43,488 bases of DNA. Source: a virus. The stretch's first letter is position 1; each line of letters begins with the position of its first letter. A program made the translations under genes and the position numbers. The notes beneath the pieces were generated by a model. The model did not search any database and was not told the origin of the DNA. It saw nothing but the letters and a program-made list of their open reading frames with translations. Location of the stretch: IMG/VR virus record IMGVR_UViG_3300044695_004339, positions 1 through 43,488 of that record. One strand, 5' to 3'. This document shows positions 8,601 to 16,860 of this stretch, one piece after another.

Positions 8601-11520
8601 AGCAGTAGATAGTTCTGATTATTTACCACATCCTTTTTCAGGAACACAAAACAATAAATACACTTTTGATAGTCCTAATACATCATTTAATAATCCAGGA
8701 TTAGGAACAGAATTAAAATTAGAGTGTGAACAATATGGTATATCTATAGGTAATTATAATGAATTAAAAAATAATGCAAATTACCAATATATAGGAGCAG
8801 GAATAATATCAGCTGCTGTAGGTTTTGCTGGATTAGAAACTGCTTTTGAAAGTATTTCTACTGTAATAAATGCTACATTAACTTTAAATTTAGAAATATT
8901 TGGAAGTGGTTCATCAATTCCATTAGGATTAATTTTGGCTTTAATAGGTGAAAATTTAGTAGCTCCTGTAAGACTTTATTCTCATTATGCTGAATGGTTT
9001 GAAATCATAAAGAAATTTGCTCCATTTAGAAACTATGGGGTTACATATTCAAGCGTTGGTGTATATAATCAAAATAAAAATGAAGTTGAAGGAAATATAA
9101 GAAGAACTATAGCAAATGCTCAATATACAAAACAAGGTATTATTAATGTAAAAACTACAAGAGGTAATACAAGATTTAATAATTTTAAAAGAGAATCTTC
9201 TGTATTTATTGAATTAGCTGATAATTCTTTCTTTAATTCTACAACAGAAATAGATAATAGTAGAGTGCTTCCTGAATGTGATAAATCAAATGGTATAAAA
9301 ACTAATATAGCTTCTCATTATGCTTCTTTAAAAAACCAAAACCTATCTCAATATGGACAAATAGATAACATCCAATGGATAGATACAGGATATAATGGAG
9401 TGATAGATTGGACTAATCCTAATCAAGATACTTCTTGTGATACAATATTTGGAGGAGATACCTTTATAAATAGATTTACAAAGAAAAGAAAAGTTCCTAT
9501 GTTTATGGATGATAGAGTTGTACCTTCCTCAGCTACACAACTTAGTCCATTAAATCTAGATATTCAAATGTCTTTATTATCTAATATTGGATATTCAAGA
9601 TATTTTATGAACTTTCCTACAACATTTGATTATACAGGAATAGAAGGAGGATTATTTGGAGATGTAGCTGTTGTTAATAAAAACAGAGCAGATTATAATT
9701 TTTATTGTTTTTCTTCTTCAGGACAATCTTGGAAAGATGCAGGATTAGCTACAGCAATTATAGGGGGAATAGCAGCAGGAGCAATAGGAGTAATTTCATT
9801 GCCTATTGCAATTGGTGTAGCTTCTGGACTTGTAAAAAGAGATTTAGGAAATGATTTATTTCTTAATGGAAGATATATACATTCTTTTTATGGAATTATT
9901 TCTTTTCTTTGTGAATCAGATTATAATCTTGATTATAGACATGGAGAAAACTTTAGAGAAAAAGATTTCTATCCTAATGTAGGAGATACAAATGAATGGA
10001 CACAAGAATACAATGTTCCTATGTCTTTTGATAATTTTTATTATTACAATAGAGATTACTCAAAACAAAATAATGAAAACCCTAACTTCGTATTAAACAA
10101 TGATTTTAAACAAACTAAAGAAGATTGTAAAATCTCTCATCCTAACAGGCTTATTTACAGCTTACAGGATAATGATCAAAATGACAAATTTGACGGAAAC
10201 CTCATTTTTCTCGCTAACAATTATTATGACTTTCCTAAGTCAGGAGGTAAGGTTAATATTGTAAAAGGTTTACAAAATGGTAAAGTATTAGTAGTACAGG
10301 AAAATCAATCTTCTGTATTTAATTCTTTTATATCTTTAGAAACAAACATTGCTACATCAGCAGTTGGTTCTAATACAATATTTAATAGTTCTATTCCTGC
10401 TCAATACATTAAAACTGATTTAGGATATGGTGGTAGCCAAACTAATGCTTGTATAACTACAGAGTTTGGAACTTATTGGGTAGATAATAAAAGAGGACAA
10501 ATAATTAGTCTTGGAGATGGTATTTCAAATATAATACAACCACAAGAAGAATGGTGGTTTAAACAAAATTTACCTTTTCAAATTTTAAATGATTTTCCTG
10601 ATTTTGATATAACCAACAATTTTAAATATGTTGGAATGGCTATTACTTATGATGCCAGATACAAAAGAATTATATTTACTAAAAGAGATGTTGAACTAAA
10701 ACCAGAATATAAAGGACATGTAACTTATGATGGAAATCTTTTCTATTTAGGAGATAATACATTTACAGTAGAAAATGACAAATATTTCTGCAATAAATCT
10801 TGGACTATTTCTTACAACCCTCTTTTAAAATCATTTGTTTCATTTCATAGTTTTGTACCAAATTATTATATTCCTAATCAAGCATATTTTTCTTCAGGTA
10901 TAAATTATTCATTTAATTCTTTTTCTGAAGAATATGGATTATGGGGACATAATTTAACTAATCAAAGTTATCAAGTATATTATGGAAAAATAAATCCTTA
11001 CATTCTTGAATATTCTGTTCCTACAAAATATCAAAATAAACAATTAGAATCAATAAGATATGTCACTGAATTTTATAGATTCCAAGATAATATATCTTCA
11101 GGATTAATTCCAGAAAAAACATTTAACAAAGCAATTGTTTATAATCAAAAACAATCTTCTGGATTATTAGAATTAATTCTAAAAGAAAAAAATAACAGAC
11201 AACAATCATATCAGTATTCTTCAGGAAAACAAAATCAAAACTCAAGAAGTATTTTAGTTGAAAAAGTTAATAACGAATGGTCTTTTAATAATTTTTATAA
11301 TGTAGCAATTTATAATTCTGGTCAGCCCCTCATGCAATTTTCTTGTGATAACATAGCATATAAAAACCTAAATCCAGAAGCTATTAGCTATAAACCCCAG
11401 TATATAAAAGAAAAAATGGTATCTGATTATCATATTGTTAGACTAATAAATGATAAATATAGTAATTATCATATATTGAATAGATTTTTTATTACAAGAA
11501 CTCAAAACTATGATTCATGA
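5644..11520 (+). CDS. crAss-like tail 'muzzle'/stabilization protein
   Basis: This 1,958-residue protein starts with NINVPQSGMNFANPSTL, a form I associate with the large tail stabilization ('muzzle', nozzle-type) protein of crAss-like phages, which closes the tail tip and is often compared with T7 gp12. It is beta-rich almost throughout and unusually rich in cysteine. Residues about 678-782 look like an inserted beta-sandwich of the PPC type (WYQF... LEGLTPSHLYYIKV). Two hydrophobic, glycine/alanine-rich stretches (about 1050-1110 and 1367-1402) could enter a membrane. The C-terminal third has YWVDN/YDARY-type repeats suggestive of a propeller, as in nozzle proteins. The stop overlaps the start of an inserted homing endonuclease gene (ATGA). 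Confidence 0.72.
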   Translation: MSEFNINVPQSGMNFANPSTLKEGQFSLILNGILQSVDGNFLMASNDHSNILLTRFKDGYKVIGTFVVPALSVTFLFLTNPATSDSEIGFIFDTNSPDKPDITGANGKILEQDPLETRVQTPISQYYTFVNAKCLNFDIDHPVSSWVKIDDCNVRIYFNDFKNPPRYINYKDFQKIDISNCPLIETDQLDCDKIQIFPESCYPKVEVIDVVSGGQNKAGVYQFAVCYSDVNSNKITDYFYVTNPTPLFDQPITVNTDYTVYKSFKLEITNLNTDFKYFNLVVLKTINNVTTPQLVETFEVNSSNFTYVYTGVDKNIQQDLALDEILVKRPLYNKAKLTTESNGYLILTSLEEPRILNLQPVVKDIPLYWQTVEMNEGDYSNPIIAQNNVGYLGDETYAFGISFTYRTGKQSNVFAFVNREATPYDLEDVGTISGKPNPDVIGSSVCDTTNPPSGRWEVYNTAESKDIVVCIDEVTEGATVQTIVDNIDCLSDIILYKDVPNPEFPTFYFNLPQGTQYPPTNKDEAEFIINWVNNIDNGLPDLATDPVKQSAINLCDCDSFLPSFPPGAIALPADPIIIDLTNPDSSVETIEEPTTFDINTYALLPPSEANDKLIKPTGAPPSAPDPCKNYAGDNNDDETKGFLAWIDAKQNNTFSGAETLAQSVNDRCAQDTYGAFIGNGGGYTESWYQFYASNKDGVAAILLSTDRGSCRGNSNNSDIEVFKTDQFGNPGMSLSPLQKQVSVNGNGIYVLLEGLTPSHLYYIKVTGGYDNPTGLARECCKNRSFKICVTSPKPQDTISYQIPGTARIIKTCNIQYEGVPENSCKPKADEYGIFAYWKSQETYPCNEQVWRELAGQPIRHFKFPDHKVKPFFKSVPGAANSLSLQINKIYPKGIRVNIEDIKFALEKAVAEGLITFEEQLQICGYRIYRSNRRGNQSIIAKGLIYDVWEYKDNIYDTGNKVLFPNFPYNDNRTNEFIKTKPLRNKAAVDSSDYLPHPFSGTQNNKYTFDSPNTSFNNPGLGTELKLECEQYGISIGNYNELKNNANYQYIGAGIISAAVGFAGLETAFESISTVINATLTLNLEIFGSGSSIPLGLILALIGENLVAPVRLYSHYAEWFEIIKKFAPFRNYGVTYSSVGVYNQNKNEVEGNIRRTIANAQYTKQGIINVKTTRGNTRFNNFKRESSVFIELADNSFFNSTTEIDNSRVLPECDKSNGIKTNIASHYASLKNQNLSQYGQIDNIQWIDTGYNGVIDWTNPNQDTSCDTIFGGDTFINRFTKKRKVPMFMDDRVVPSSATQLSPLNLDIQMSLLSNIGYSRYFMNFPTTFDYTGIEGGLFGDVAVVNKNRADYNFYCFSSSGQSWKDAGLATAIIGGIAAGAIGVISLPIAIGVASGLVKRDLGNDLFLNGRYIHSFYGIISFLCESDYNLDYRHGENFREKDFYPNVGDTNEWTQEYNVPMSFDNFYYYNRDYSKQNNENPNFVLNNDFKQTKEDCKISHPNRLIYSLQDNDQNDKFDGNLIFLANNYYDFPKSGGKVNIVKGLQNGKVLVVQENQSSVFNSFISLETNIATSAVGSNTIFNSSIPAQYIKTDLGYGGSQTNACITTEFGTYWVDNKRGQIISLGDGISNIIQPQEEWWFKQNLPFQILNDFPDFDITNNFKYVGMAITYDARYKRIIFTKRDVELKPEYKGHVTYDGNLFYLGDNTFTVENDKYFCNKSWTISYNPLLKSFVSFHSFVPNYYIPNQAYFSSGINYSFNSFSEEYGLWGHNLTNQSYQVYYGKINPYILEYSVPTKYQNKQLESIRYVTEFYRFQDNISSGLIPEKTFNKAIVYNQKQSSGLLELILKEKNNRQQSYQYSSGKQNQNSRSILVEKVNNEWSFNNFYNVAIYNSGQPLMQFSCDNIAYKNLNPEAISYKPQYIKEKMVSDYHIVRLINDKYSNYHILNRFFITRTQNYDS

Positions 11521-12545
11521 AAATAGAAGAAATATCAGCAATTTATAAAATTACTAATCCTATTGGGGAAATTTATATAGGTCAAACTACAGATTGGAAA
11601 AAAAGATTTAAATCTTATTCAAAATTACATTGTCACACTCAAAAATTATTATATCGTTCAATTAAAAGGCATGAATGGAAAAATCATAAAATAGAATTAT
11701 TAGAATACTGCACAAGTAATTTAGCTGATGAAAAAGAAATTTTGTATATTGAGAAATATAAATCTTATTACAAAAATAATCAAAATGGATTAAATTTGAC
11801 AAGAGGTGGAAAATATACAATTGCTCAATTTACAAAAAAATCAAGAACATTAAGTGCCAAAAGTCATAAAAAACCAATTCTACAATATGATCTTAATGGT
11901 AATTTTATTAGGGAGTGGGAAAGTCTAATTGATTTAGTTAAAAAAAATAACTATAACCATTCATGGGTACATTCTTGTTTGAGGGGCAAGTCAAAAAGAG
12001 CTTATAATTATATGTGGAGTTTTAAAACTCTAAATTATCCTACAAAAATAGAACCATTTGTTTTTGAAATAAAAGAGTTTATAAGAAAAAAAGGTATTAA
12101 TCCAAAATCTAAAAAAGTTTTGCAATACGATTTAGATGGAAATTTTATTAAGGGATGGGAAAATATCAGACAAGCAGCTATAAGTTTAAAAATATACGAG
12201 CAAGGTATACATAAAAATTTAAAAATGGATAGTTTACATGCAAAAAATTTTCAATGGAAATATTGGAAAGAAGATTATCCATTAAAAATAGATAAAGTTG
12301 TTCCATTAACAATAGAGGAGATAAGAAAAAAAGCAAATCAAAATTCTGTAAAATCAAATAATAAAAAAGTCTCTGTTTATAAAGAAAATGGAGAATTTTA
12401 TAAAACATTTGACTCTATTAAAAATGGAGCAATTGAATTGGGAATTAATATTAAATCGTTAGGTTCTATTTCAGATGGAATTAAAAAAAATAAAATAAGA
12501 TATGGATATTATTGGAGACTTAAAACAAATAATATAAATCAATAA
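11517..12545 (+). CDS. GIY-YIG homing endonuclease with NUMOD1-like repeats
   Basis: The N-terminal GIY-YIG nuclease domain is clear: AIYKI at 8-12, YIG at 20-22, the conserved Arg30, and a downstream Glu in KEILYIEKY near 74. It is followed by three copies of a roughly 50-residue NUMOD1-like module (about 120-170, 200-250, 285-338), each opening with a (Q/V)YDLxGxF-type strand and followed by a helix. These modules give DNA sequence specificity. Free-standing genes of this type cleave intron- or insert-less alleles and copy themselves by repair. The gene is placed exactly between the muzzle and the amidase, overlapping the muzzle stop by 4 bases and ending 1 bp before the amidase ATG, so it disturbs neither gene. 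Confidence 0.9.
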   Translation: MKIEEISAIYKITNPIGEIYIGQTTDWKKRFKSYSKLHCHTQKLLYRSIKRHEWKNHKIELLEYCTSNLADEKEILYIEKYKSYYKNNQNGLNLTRGGKYTIAQFTKKSRTLSAKSHKKPILQYDLNGNFIREWESLIDLVKKNNYNHSWVHSCLRGKSKRAYNYMWSFKTLNYPTKIEPFVFEIKEFIRKKGINPKSKKVLQYDLDGNFIKGWENIRQAAISLKIYEQGIHKNLKMDSLHAKNFQWKYWKEDYPLKIDKVVPLTIEEIRKKANQNSVKSNNKKVSVYKENGEFYKTFDSIKNGAIELGINIKSLGSISDGIKKNKIRYGYYWRLKTNNINQ

Positions 12546-12546
12546 A

Positions 12547-13095
12547 ATGAGAAAAATATTTATTTCAGCAGGACACAGTATTTCTAAAGGGGGTGCAAGA
12601 GGAAATGGCTACAAAGAAGAACTTTTAGCTATTGAATTAAGAGATTTAATTGTAAAAGAATTAAAACTTTTAGGGGTTTCACCTACAATAGATAGTAATG
12701 ATAATGCACTTGTGCATACAATGGCTTTTTTTAAAAACTTAGTTTCTTCTAATTCAATTTTGGTTGACATTCATTGGAATGCTGCTACACCACAAGCAAC
12801 AGGAACAGAAACATTAATCCCTAAAACATACACAACATTTGAATATAATCTTGCAGCAGAACTTTCAAAAGTAATAGGAGACACATTAGGATTAAAACTA
12901 AGAGGATATAATGGTGTAAAAACAGAAGCAGAATCACATCATGGTTCATTAGGATGGATGAGACTTACAGGAGAAAACATTCTTCTTGAAATATGTTTTA
13001 TTACAAATGCTTCTGATATGGAAAAATATCAAAAAAATAAACTATCTTTAGCTAAACAATTAGCATTAACACTTAAAAAACATTTAGAAAAATAA
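12547..13095 (+). CDS. N-acetylmuramoyl-L-alanine amidase (Amidase_3)
   Basis: The 182-residue protein is a single Amidase_3 (AmiC/CwlV-type) domain. Zinc ligands are His10 in SAGH, Glu24 or Glu25 in YKEE and His76 in DIHWN, with the catalytic Glu148 in LLEICFITN. It cuts the bond between N-acetylmuramic acid and L-alanine in peptidoglycan. There is no signal peptide and no holin next to it, and it lies inside the tail module. It is therefore as likely to be a virion-bound wall-opening enzyme used at DNA entry as the lysis enzyme. Full length for the domain, with no cell-wall binding module. Confidence 0.93.
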   Translation: MRKIFISAGHSISKGGARGNGYKEELLAIELRDLIVKELKLLGVSPTIDSNDNALVHTMAFFKNLVSSNSILVDIHWNAATPQATGTETLIPKTYTTFEYNLAAELSKVIGDTLGLKLRGYNGVKTEAESHHGSLGWMRLTGENILLEICFITNASDMEKYQKNKLSLAKQLALTLKKHLEK

Positions 13096-13107
13096 AAATA
13101 AAACAAA

Positions 13108-13584
13108 ATGAAAAATCCCCAGCCATTTACATTTAAAGATACAAATACAACATCTTTAATAAAACCTCTAAAAAAAGAGGAAACTCCTTTAGCAAAAACT
13201 AATTCTGTAGATACAATGGTAGCAAACATTGTTACAGAACTTATGAATGCCGCAACATCATTTCATAAACTACATCTAAAAGTAACAGGTGCAGGAAGCT
13301 ATGCTTCGCATAAAGCACTTAATGAGCTTTATGATGCACTTCCTGATCATGCAGATGATATAGCAGAAGGTTATCAAGGAGCAGCAGAAGTTCTTTTAAA
13401 ATATCAAGAACCATCTACAAGAATTCTTGAAACAGTAGAAGATGCTATTTGGTATATTAAAGATCTTAAAGAAATGGTAACAAAACTTCAAGATGTTCTT
13501 CCATATTCTGAAATTGTTAATGATTTGGATAATGTAAAATCTACTTTAAACGGAGTAAAATACAAGCTTAAATTTCTTTCTTAA
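13108..13584 (+). CDS. Dps/ferritin-like helical protein
   Basis: The 158-residue protein has a polar N-terminus (1-35) followed by a four-helix pattern close to Dps/bacterioferritin proteins: FHKLHLKVTGAGSYASHKAL, then LYDALPDHADDIAEGY. It mirrors the Dps helix pair with conserved H...H and D/E positions. Dps binds DNA and oxidises ferrous iron. Some of the expected metal ligands appear present (His and Asp/Glu in the second helix), but the Dps WN motif is replaced by LK. Similar small proteins are found in crAss-like genomes next to the tail genes (possibly DUF5856; recalled, not checked). A role in the virion or in protecting DNA is inference. It overlaps the next gene by TAATG. Confidence 0.6.
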   Translation: MKNPQPFTFKDTNTTSLIKPLKKEETPLAKTNSVDTMVANIVTELMNAATSFHKLHLKVTGAGSYASHKALNELYDALPDHADDIAEGYQGAAEVLLKYQEPSTRILETVEDAIWYIKDLKEMVTKLQDVLPYSEIVNDLDNVKSTLNGVKYKLKFLS

Positions 13585-14117
13585 TGAATGTTAATTTCCA
13601 ACACTTTTATGCAAATGTACAAGGAATAGATGAAAACAATACTATTTATCCTTGTGCAGTTCATGCTGCAAGGTCAAGAGCTGGAAAAATAATGACATTT
13701 CATGTTCATCTTGAAAATCATGGAGCACATTATTCATTAGCTCCATTGCATAAATTATCACATTCTAAAGTAGATAACCCATTAGAACCTAATGAGTTAC
13801 AACCTTGGGATTGTTTTTCAGATGAAGTAGAAGCTATAAAATATAGTTATTTTGAATTTAAAAAAGTGTATGTTATTTCTTTAAAAATGTGGGGAGAATA
13901 TGTTTTAACATTTGATTGGTTAAATAATTCTTATTCAGATTACACTATAGAATTTAAACAAGGTCACTTAATTAAGTTAAAAAACGGACAGTTTGGGATA
14001 TATCCAAATAATTTTTTATTATTCCATGACAAAACGTATACTAAAATAGACACTAACAATATTCCTAAACTTAAAAGACAAGAACCTGAAGATTATCCTT
14101 CAGTAGAGAATTTATAA
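13584..14117 (+). CDS. Hypothetical beta-rich protein of the tail module (177 aa)
   Basis: Short beta-strand-like stretches dominate: MTFHVHLENHGAHYSLAPLHK, VYVISLKMWGEYVLTF, HLIKLKNGQFGIYPNNFLLF. Histidines cluster at about 40-60. There is no signal peptide, membrane segment or known catalytic motif. The ATG overlaps the Dps-like gene stop by one base and the end lies 2 bp before the next gene, so it is tightly coupled to virion genes. A role as a virion or assembly protein is likely from position only. Confidence 0.6.
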   Translation: MNVNFQHFYANVQGIDENNTIYPCAVHAARSRAGKIMTFHVHLENHGAHYSLAPLHKLSHSKVDNPLEPNELQPWDCFSDEVEAIKYSYFEFKKVYVISLKMWGEYVLTFDWLNNSYSDYTIEFKQGHLIKLKNGQFGIYPNNFLLFHDKTYTKIDTNNIPKLKRQEPEDYPSVENL

Positions 14118-14119
14118 TA

Positions 14120-16303
14120 ATGGCAAAGATTAAACCTAAACTTTCTAAATCTAAATCATCTCAATGGGAAATAATTGATGATATTTCTACTATGGGATAT
14201 AGAGATGATAGTCCATACAGAAACAGAGAAAGCATAGATATAAATACACTAAATGGTTTAATTGATATGTCAGAAACAGGAATGCCAATTCTTGCTAATG
14301 GAAGATATTTGCCTCCATATTCAGGAATGCATCAATTTGAACCAGGTGTAGTGAGAGAAGAAAGGATAATGCAAAGTGGAGGAAGAGCACCTTTAGGTAT
14401 TAGTAGTACAAGTATGAGTTTAAGTCTTCCTACAACTATTCCTACATTAACTGGTTTAGATTTAGCTTTTTCAAGACAAGAACGTATACCTATTAAAGGA
14501 AATGAAGAATTATATAATTATGTTAAAAATAATTCAGAGTATGATTTTAGAATTGTAGATAGTAATTTTTTTAATGCTCTCCCAAAAAATATACAAATAA
14601 AACCTACACAACAACAAATTTCTCAAGAACAACCACTACAACAATTAGAATTTAACAATATACCATTTAAAAAAGGAAGTTATTTCACAGTAGATAGAGG
14701 AGGACAACAATCAGGTGGTGCAGGTTTTTCTGATAGAAGAACACAAATGACAGATTATTATGACAGAGGTACAGGAAAGAAATTAGGTGCATATCCAAAG
14801 AAGAAATTTGGAGGAAACATTGAAACAGAAAGTGAATGGGAAATTCTTCCAGAAGCAGAAGATGGAAAGAAAATATCTCTTGAAGATTTTCAACCAAGAA
14901 ATCCTAATTCAAATGAAAGAATACAACAGGAAATAATAAATAAAGATAACCTAAATAGATTAACAAAAGGAACAAATCAAAACCCTGTTAATCTTCCTGA
15001 AATAGAAGTAGTAGCTCCAAGAAATAGAAATCCTGCAACAGCACAAGCAGCAGCTACAAGATGGAAAGAAGAAAACCCTGAACTACAAGGAAGTTCTGCT
15101 GATGTAGCTTCTGCTTTGTTTTTAGCTCCAGTAACAGAATTTCTTCATACACCTTCAAGAGTTGTAAATCAAGGTATTAGATTAGGACAAGGTAAAGGAT
15201 TTGGTGATTACTCCTCTGAAATATCAGAAACACTTGGATTAAAAACAGACCCTAATAACGCTTGGCATTCTGTAAGAAACTTTTTTGTAGATAATGCTGC
15301 TGATGCAATAGTTCCAATGGAAATGTTAGGTGTAGGAACAAGAGGCGCTAAACCTTTTGCTGGAATGAATTTTAAGAAAAGTGCTTCTCAACAACTACCT
15401 GATTTTGGTGCAACTTCTTTTATAGATGATGTTGGTAGAGGTTTAACAAGAAATACAAATGAATTGCCTCCACCGCCACATGAGATTATTTTAGATGAGC
15501 ATGCATTTAATTTAGAAAGATTGGCGCCTAAAAATAAAAGAAAAATGAGGTCTTTTGATGATTCTGACATAGGTAGTGGTTTAACTTTAAGAAATAATCC
15601 ATCAAGAGTTGAAAATGTAGAAGATATATTAGGTAAAAATAGGAGTATTAAATCTGTTATGAATAAAGAAACAGGTGAAAGTATTGATTTAAAAACTTGG
15701 AGAGATGCTGATGGAGAGTTATATTATTATATGTCTGCTAATATGCCTTCAAGTAAAATAAAAGCTGGAAGAGCATACATGGAAATTGAAAAACATATTC
15801 CAAAAGGGGCTTCTTTATTAGAAAATTCTAGTTTAAGTTATGATAGTTTTTTAAACATATTAAAACAAACAAAAAATCCTAAATTTGAAACTTTTGTAAA
15901 GGGGAGTGTTCCTATGAATAATGCAGCTAAAAATGCATCGTTTAAAACTAAACCAAGAGAAACAGCACCTTTAGTAGAATTTGCTAATAAAAATCATGCA
16001 GACGATGCTGTCAATGAACTAAATTTACTTTTAGATAAATACAATTTACCTAAAGCTTCTGTAACTAATGAGTATGGGAATTACTCAATACAATTACCAA
16101 ACATAGGTTTAAAAAAATTATACTCTATTATAGGAATAGGAGGAGCAGGAGCATTAGGAGCAACACAAGCAAAAAATGAACCTTACAAAAACGGAGGAAA
16201 AATAAACACAGAATGGGAAATAATAGAAGATTTTGATGAAATTCCAGAATATAAACATGGAGGTAAAACTCCAGCTTGGCAAAGAAAAGTAAGAAATAAA
16301 TAA
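14120..16303 (+). CDS. Virion/cargo-type protein with WEI(I/L) repeats and KHGGK tail (727 aa)
   Basis: A mostly polar, low-complexity protein with long unstructured parts. A short motif of the form (S/T)xWEI(I/L) followed by acidic residues occurs three times, near residues 16, 238 and 697. The last two lie beside glycine-pair motifs (FGGN, NGGK, HGGK). The C-terminus, KHGGKTPAWQRKVRNK, resembles that of the 1,217-residue protein encoded downstream. Residues about 680-700 contain a glycine/alanine-rich hydrophobic patch (SIIGIGGAGALGATQA). Such proteins in crAss-like phages are packed in the capsid or tail and ejected with the DNA (family-level recollection). No enzyme motif is seen. The stop overlaps the ATG of an HNH gene by one base. 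Confidence 0.55.
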   Translation: MAKIKPKLSKSKSSQWEIIDDISTMGYRDDSPYRNRESIDINTLNGLIDMSETGMPILANGRYLPPYSGMHQFEPGVVREERIMQSGGRAPLGISSTSMSLSLPTTIPTLTGLDLAFSRQERIPIKGNEELYNYVKNNSEYDFRIVDSNFFNALPKNIQIKPTQQQISQEQPLQQLEFNNIPFKKGSYFTVDRGGQQSGGAGFSDRRTQMTDYYDRGTGKKLGAYPKKKFGGNIETESEWEILPEAEDGKKISLEDFQPRNPNSNERIQQEIINKDNLNRLTKGTNQNPVNLPEIEVVAPRNRNPATAQAAATRWKEENPELQGSSADVASALFLAPVTEFLHTPSRVVNQGIRLGQGKGFGDYSSEISETLGLKTDPNNAWHSVRNFFVDNAADAIVPMEMLGVGTRGAKPFAGMNFKKSASQQLPDFGATSFIDDVGRGLTRNTNELPPPPHEIILDEHAFNLERLAPKNKRKMRSFDDSDIGSGLTLRNNPSRVENVEDILGKNRSIKSVMNKETGESIDLKTWRDADGELYYYMSANMPSSKIKAGRAYMEIEKHIPKGASLLENSSLSYDSFLNILKQTKNPKFETFVKGSVPMNNAAKNASFKTKPRETAPLVEFANKNHADDAVNELNLLLDKYNLPKASVTNEYGNYSIQLPNIGLKKLYSIIGIGGAGALGATQAKNEPYKNGGKINTEWEIIEDFDEIPEYKHGGKTPAWQRKVRNK

Positions 16304-16833
16304 TGAATACATATATTGTAAAAACTTGCACAAAATGCAATAACGTTTTAGAATTATCTAATTTTTATACAACAGGTAAAAAAGTAGATGGTTCTCCAAA
16401 ATATAATTCTTGGTGTAAAAATTGCATATCTTTTAAAATGAAAAGTTATCATAAAAAGACATGGGGAGAAAAAAATTTACAATTTAATGCATTTAAAAGA
16501 ACAAAGTCAGTTAGAGCCTATATTACATATCTTAGGTCAAAAGCTATTAAAAGAAAAAATAATTGTATTTCTATAGATAAGTTAGAAGAAATTTGGAATA
16601 AACAAAATGGAAAATGTGCTTTAACTGATTGGGATATGACAATGATTTTAGGAAAAGGAAATATAAATACTAATGCTTCTATAGATAGAATAGACTCTCA
16701 AAAAAATTATGTAGAAGGAAATGTACAATTTGTATGTAGGGCTATTAATAGTTTTAAATCTAATATGAAAGAAGAAGATTTAATTCATCTTTGTAAAGCC
16801 ATCATAAATAAAAATATAAAAAATGCTAATTAA
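16303..16833 (+). CDS. HNH homing-type endonuclease
   Basis: The 176-residue protein has an N-terminal zinc knuckle (CTKC at about 9-12, paired with CKNC at about 39-42) and a C-terminal HNH-type core: a CALTDW strand, ASIDRIDSQKNYVEGNVQFVC, then a helix with N and K (INSFKSNMKEEDL). The SIDRID...NYVEGNVQ signature is typical of phage HNH endonucleases of the free-standing homing kind, which nick or cut DNA near their own site. It is inserted exactly between the two cargo-type genes, with a TAATG overlap upstream. Composition is as AT-rich as its neighbours, so the insertion is old or came from a similar phage. Confidence 0.87.
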   Translation: MNTYIVKTCTKCNNVLELSNFYTTGKKVDGSPKYNSWCKNCISFKMKSYHKKTWGEKNLQFNAFKRTKSVRAYITYLRSKAIKRKNNCISIDKLEEIWNKQNGKCALTDWDMTMILGKGNINTNASIDRIDSQKNYVEGNVQFVCRAINSFKSNMKEEDLIHLCKAIINKNIKNAN

Positions 16834-16860
16834 CAAATAATTGAAAATCAATAATATATA

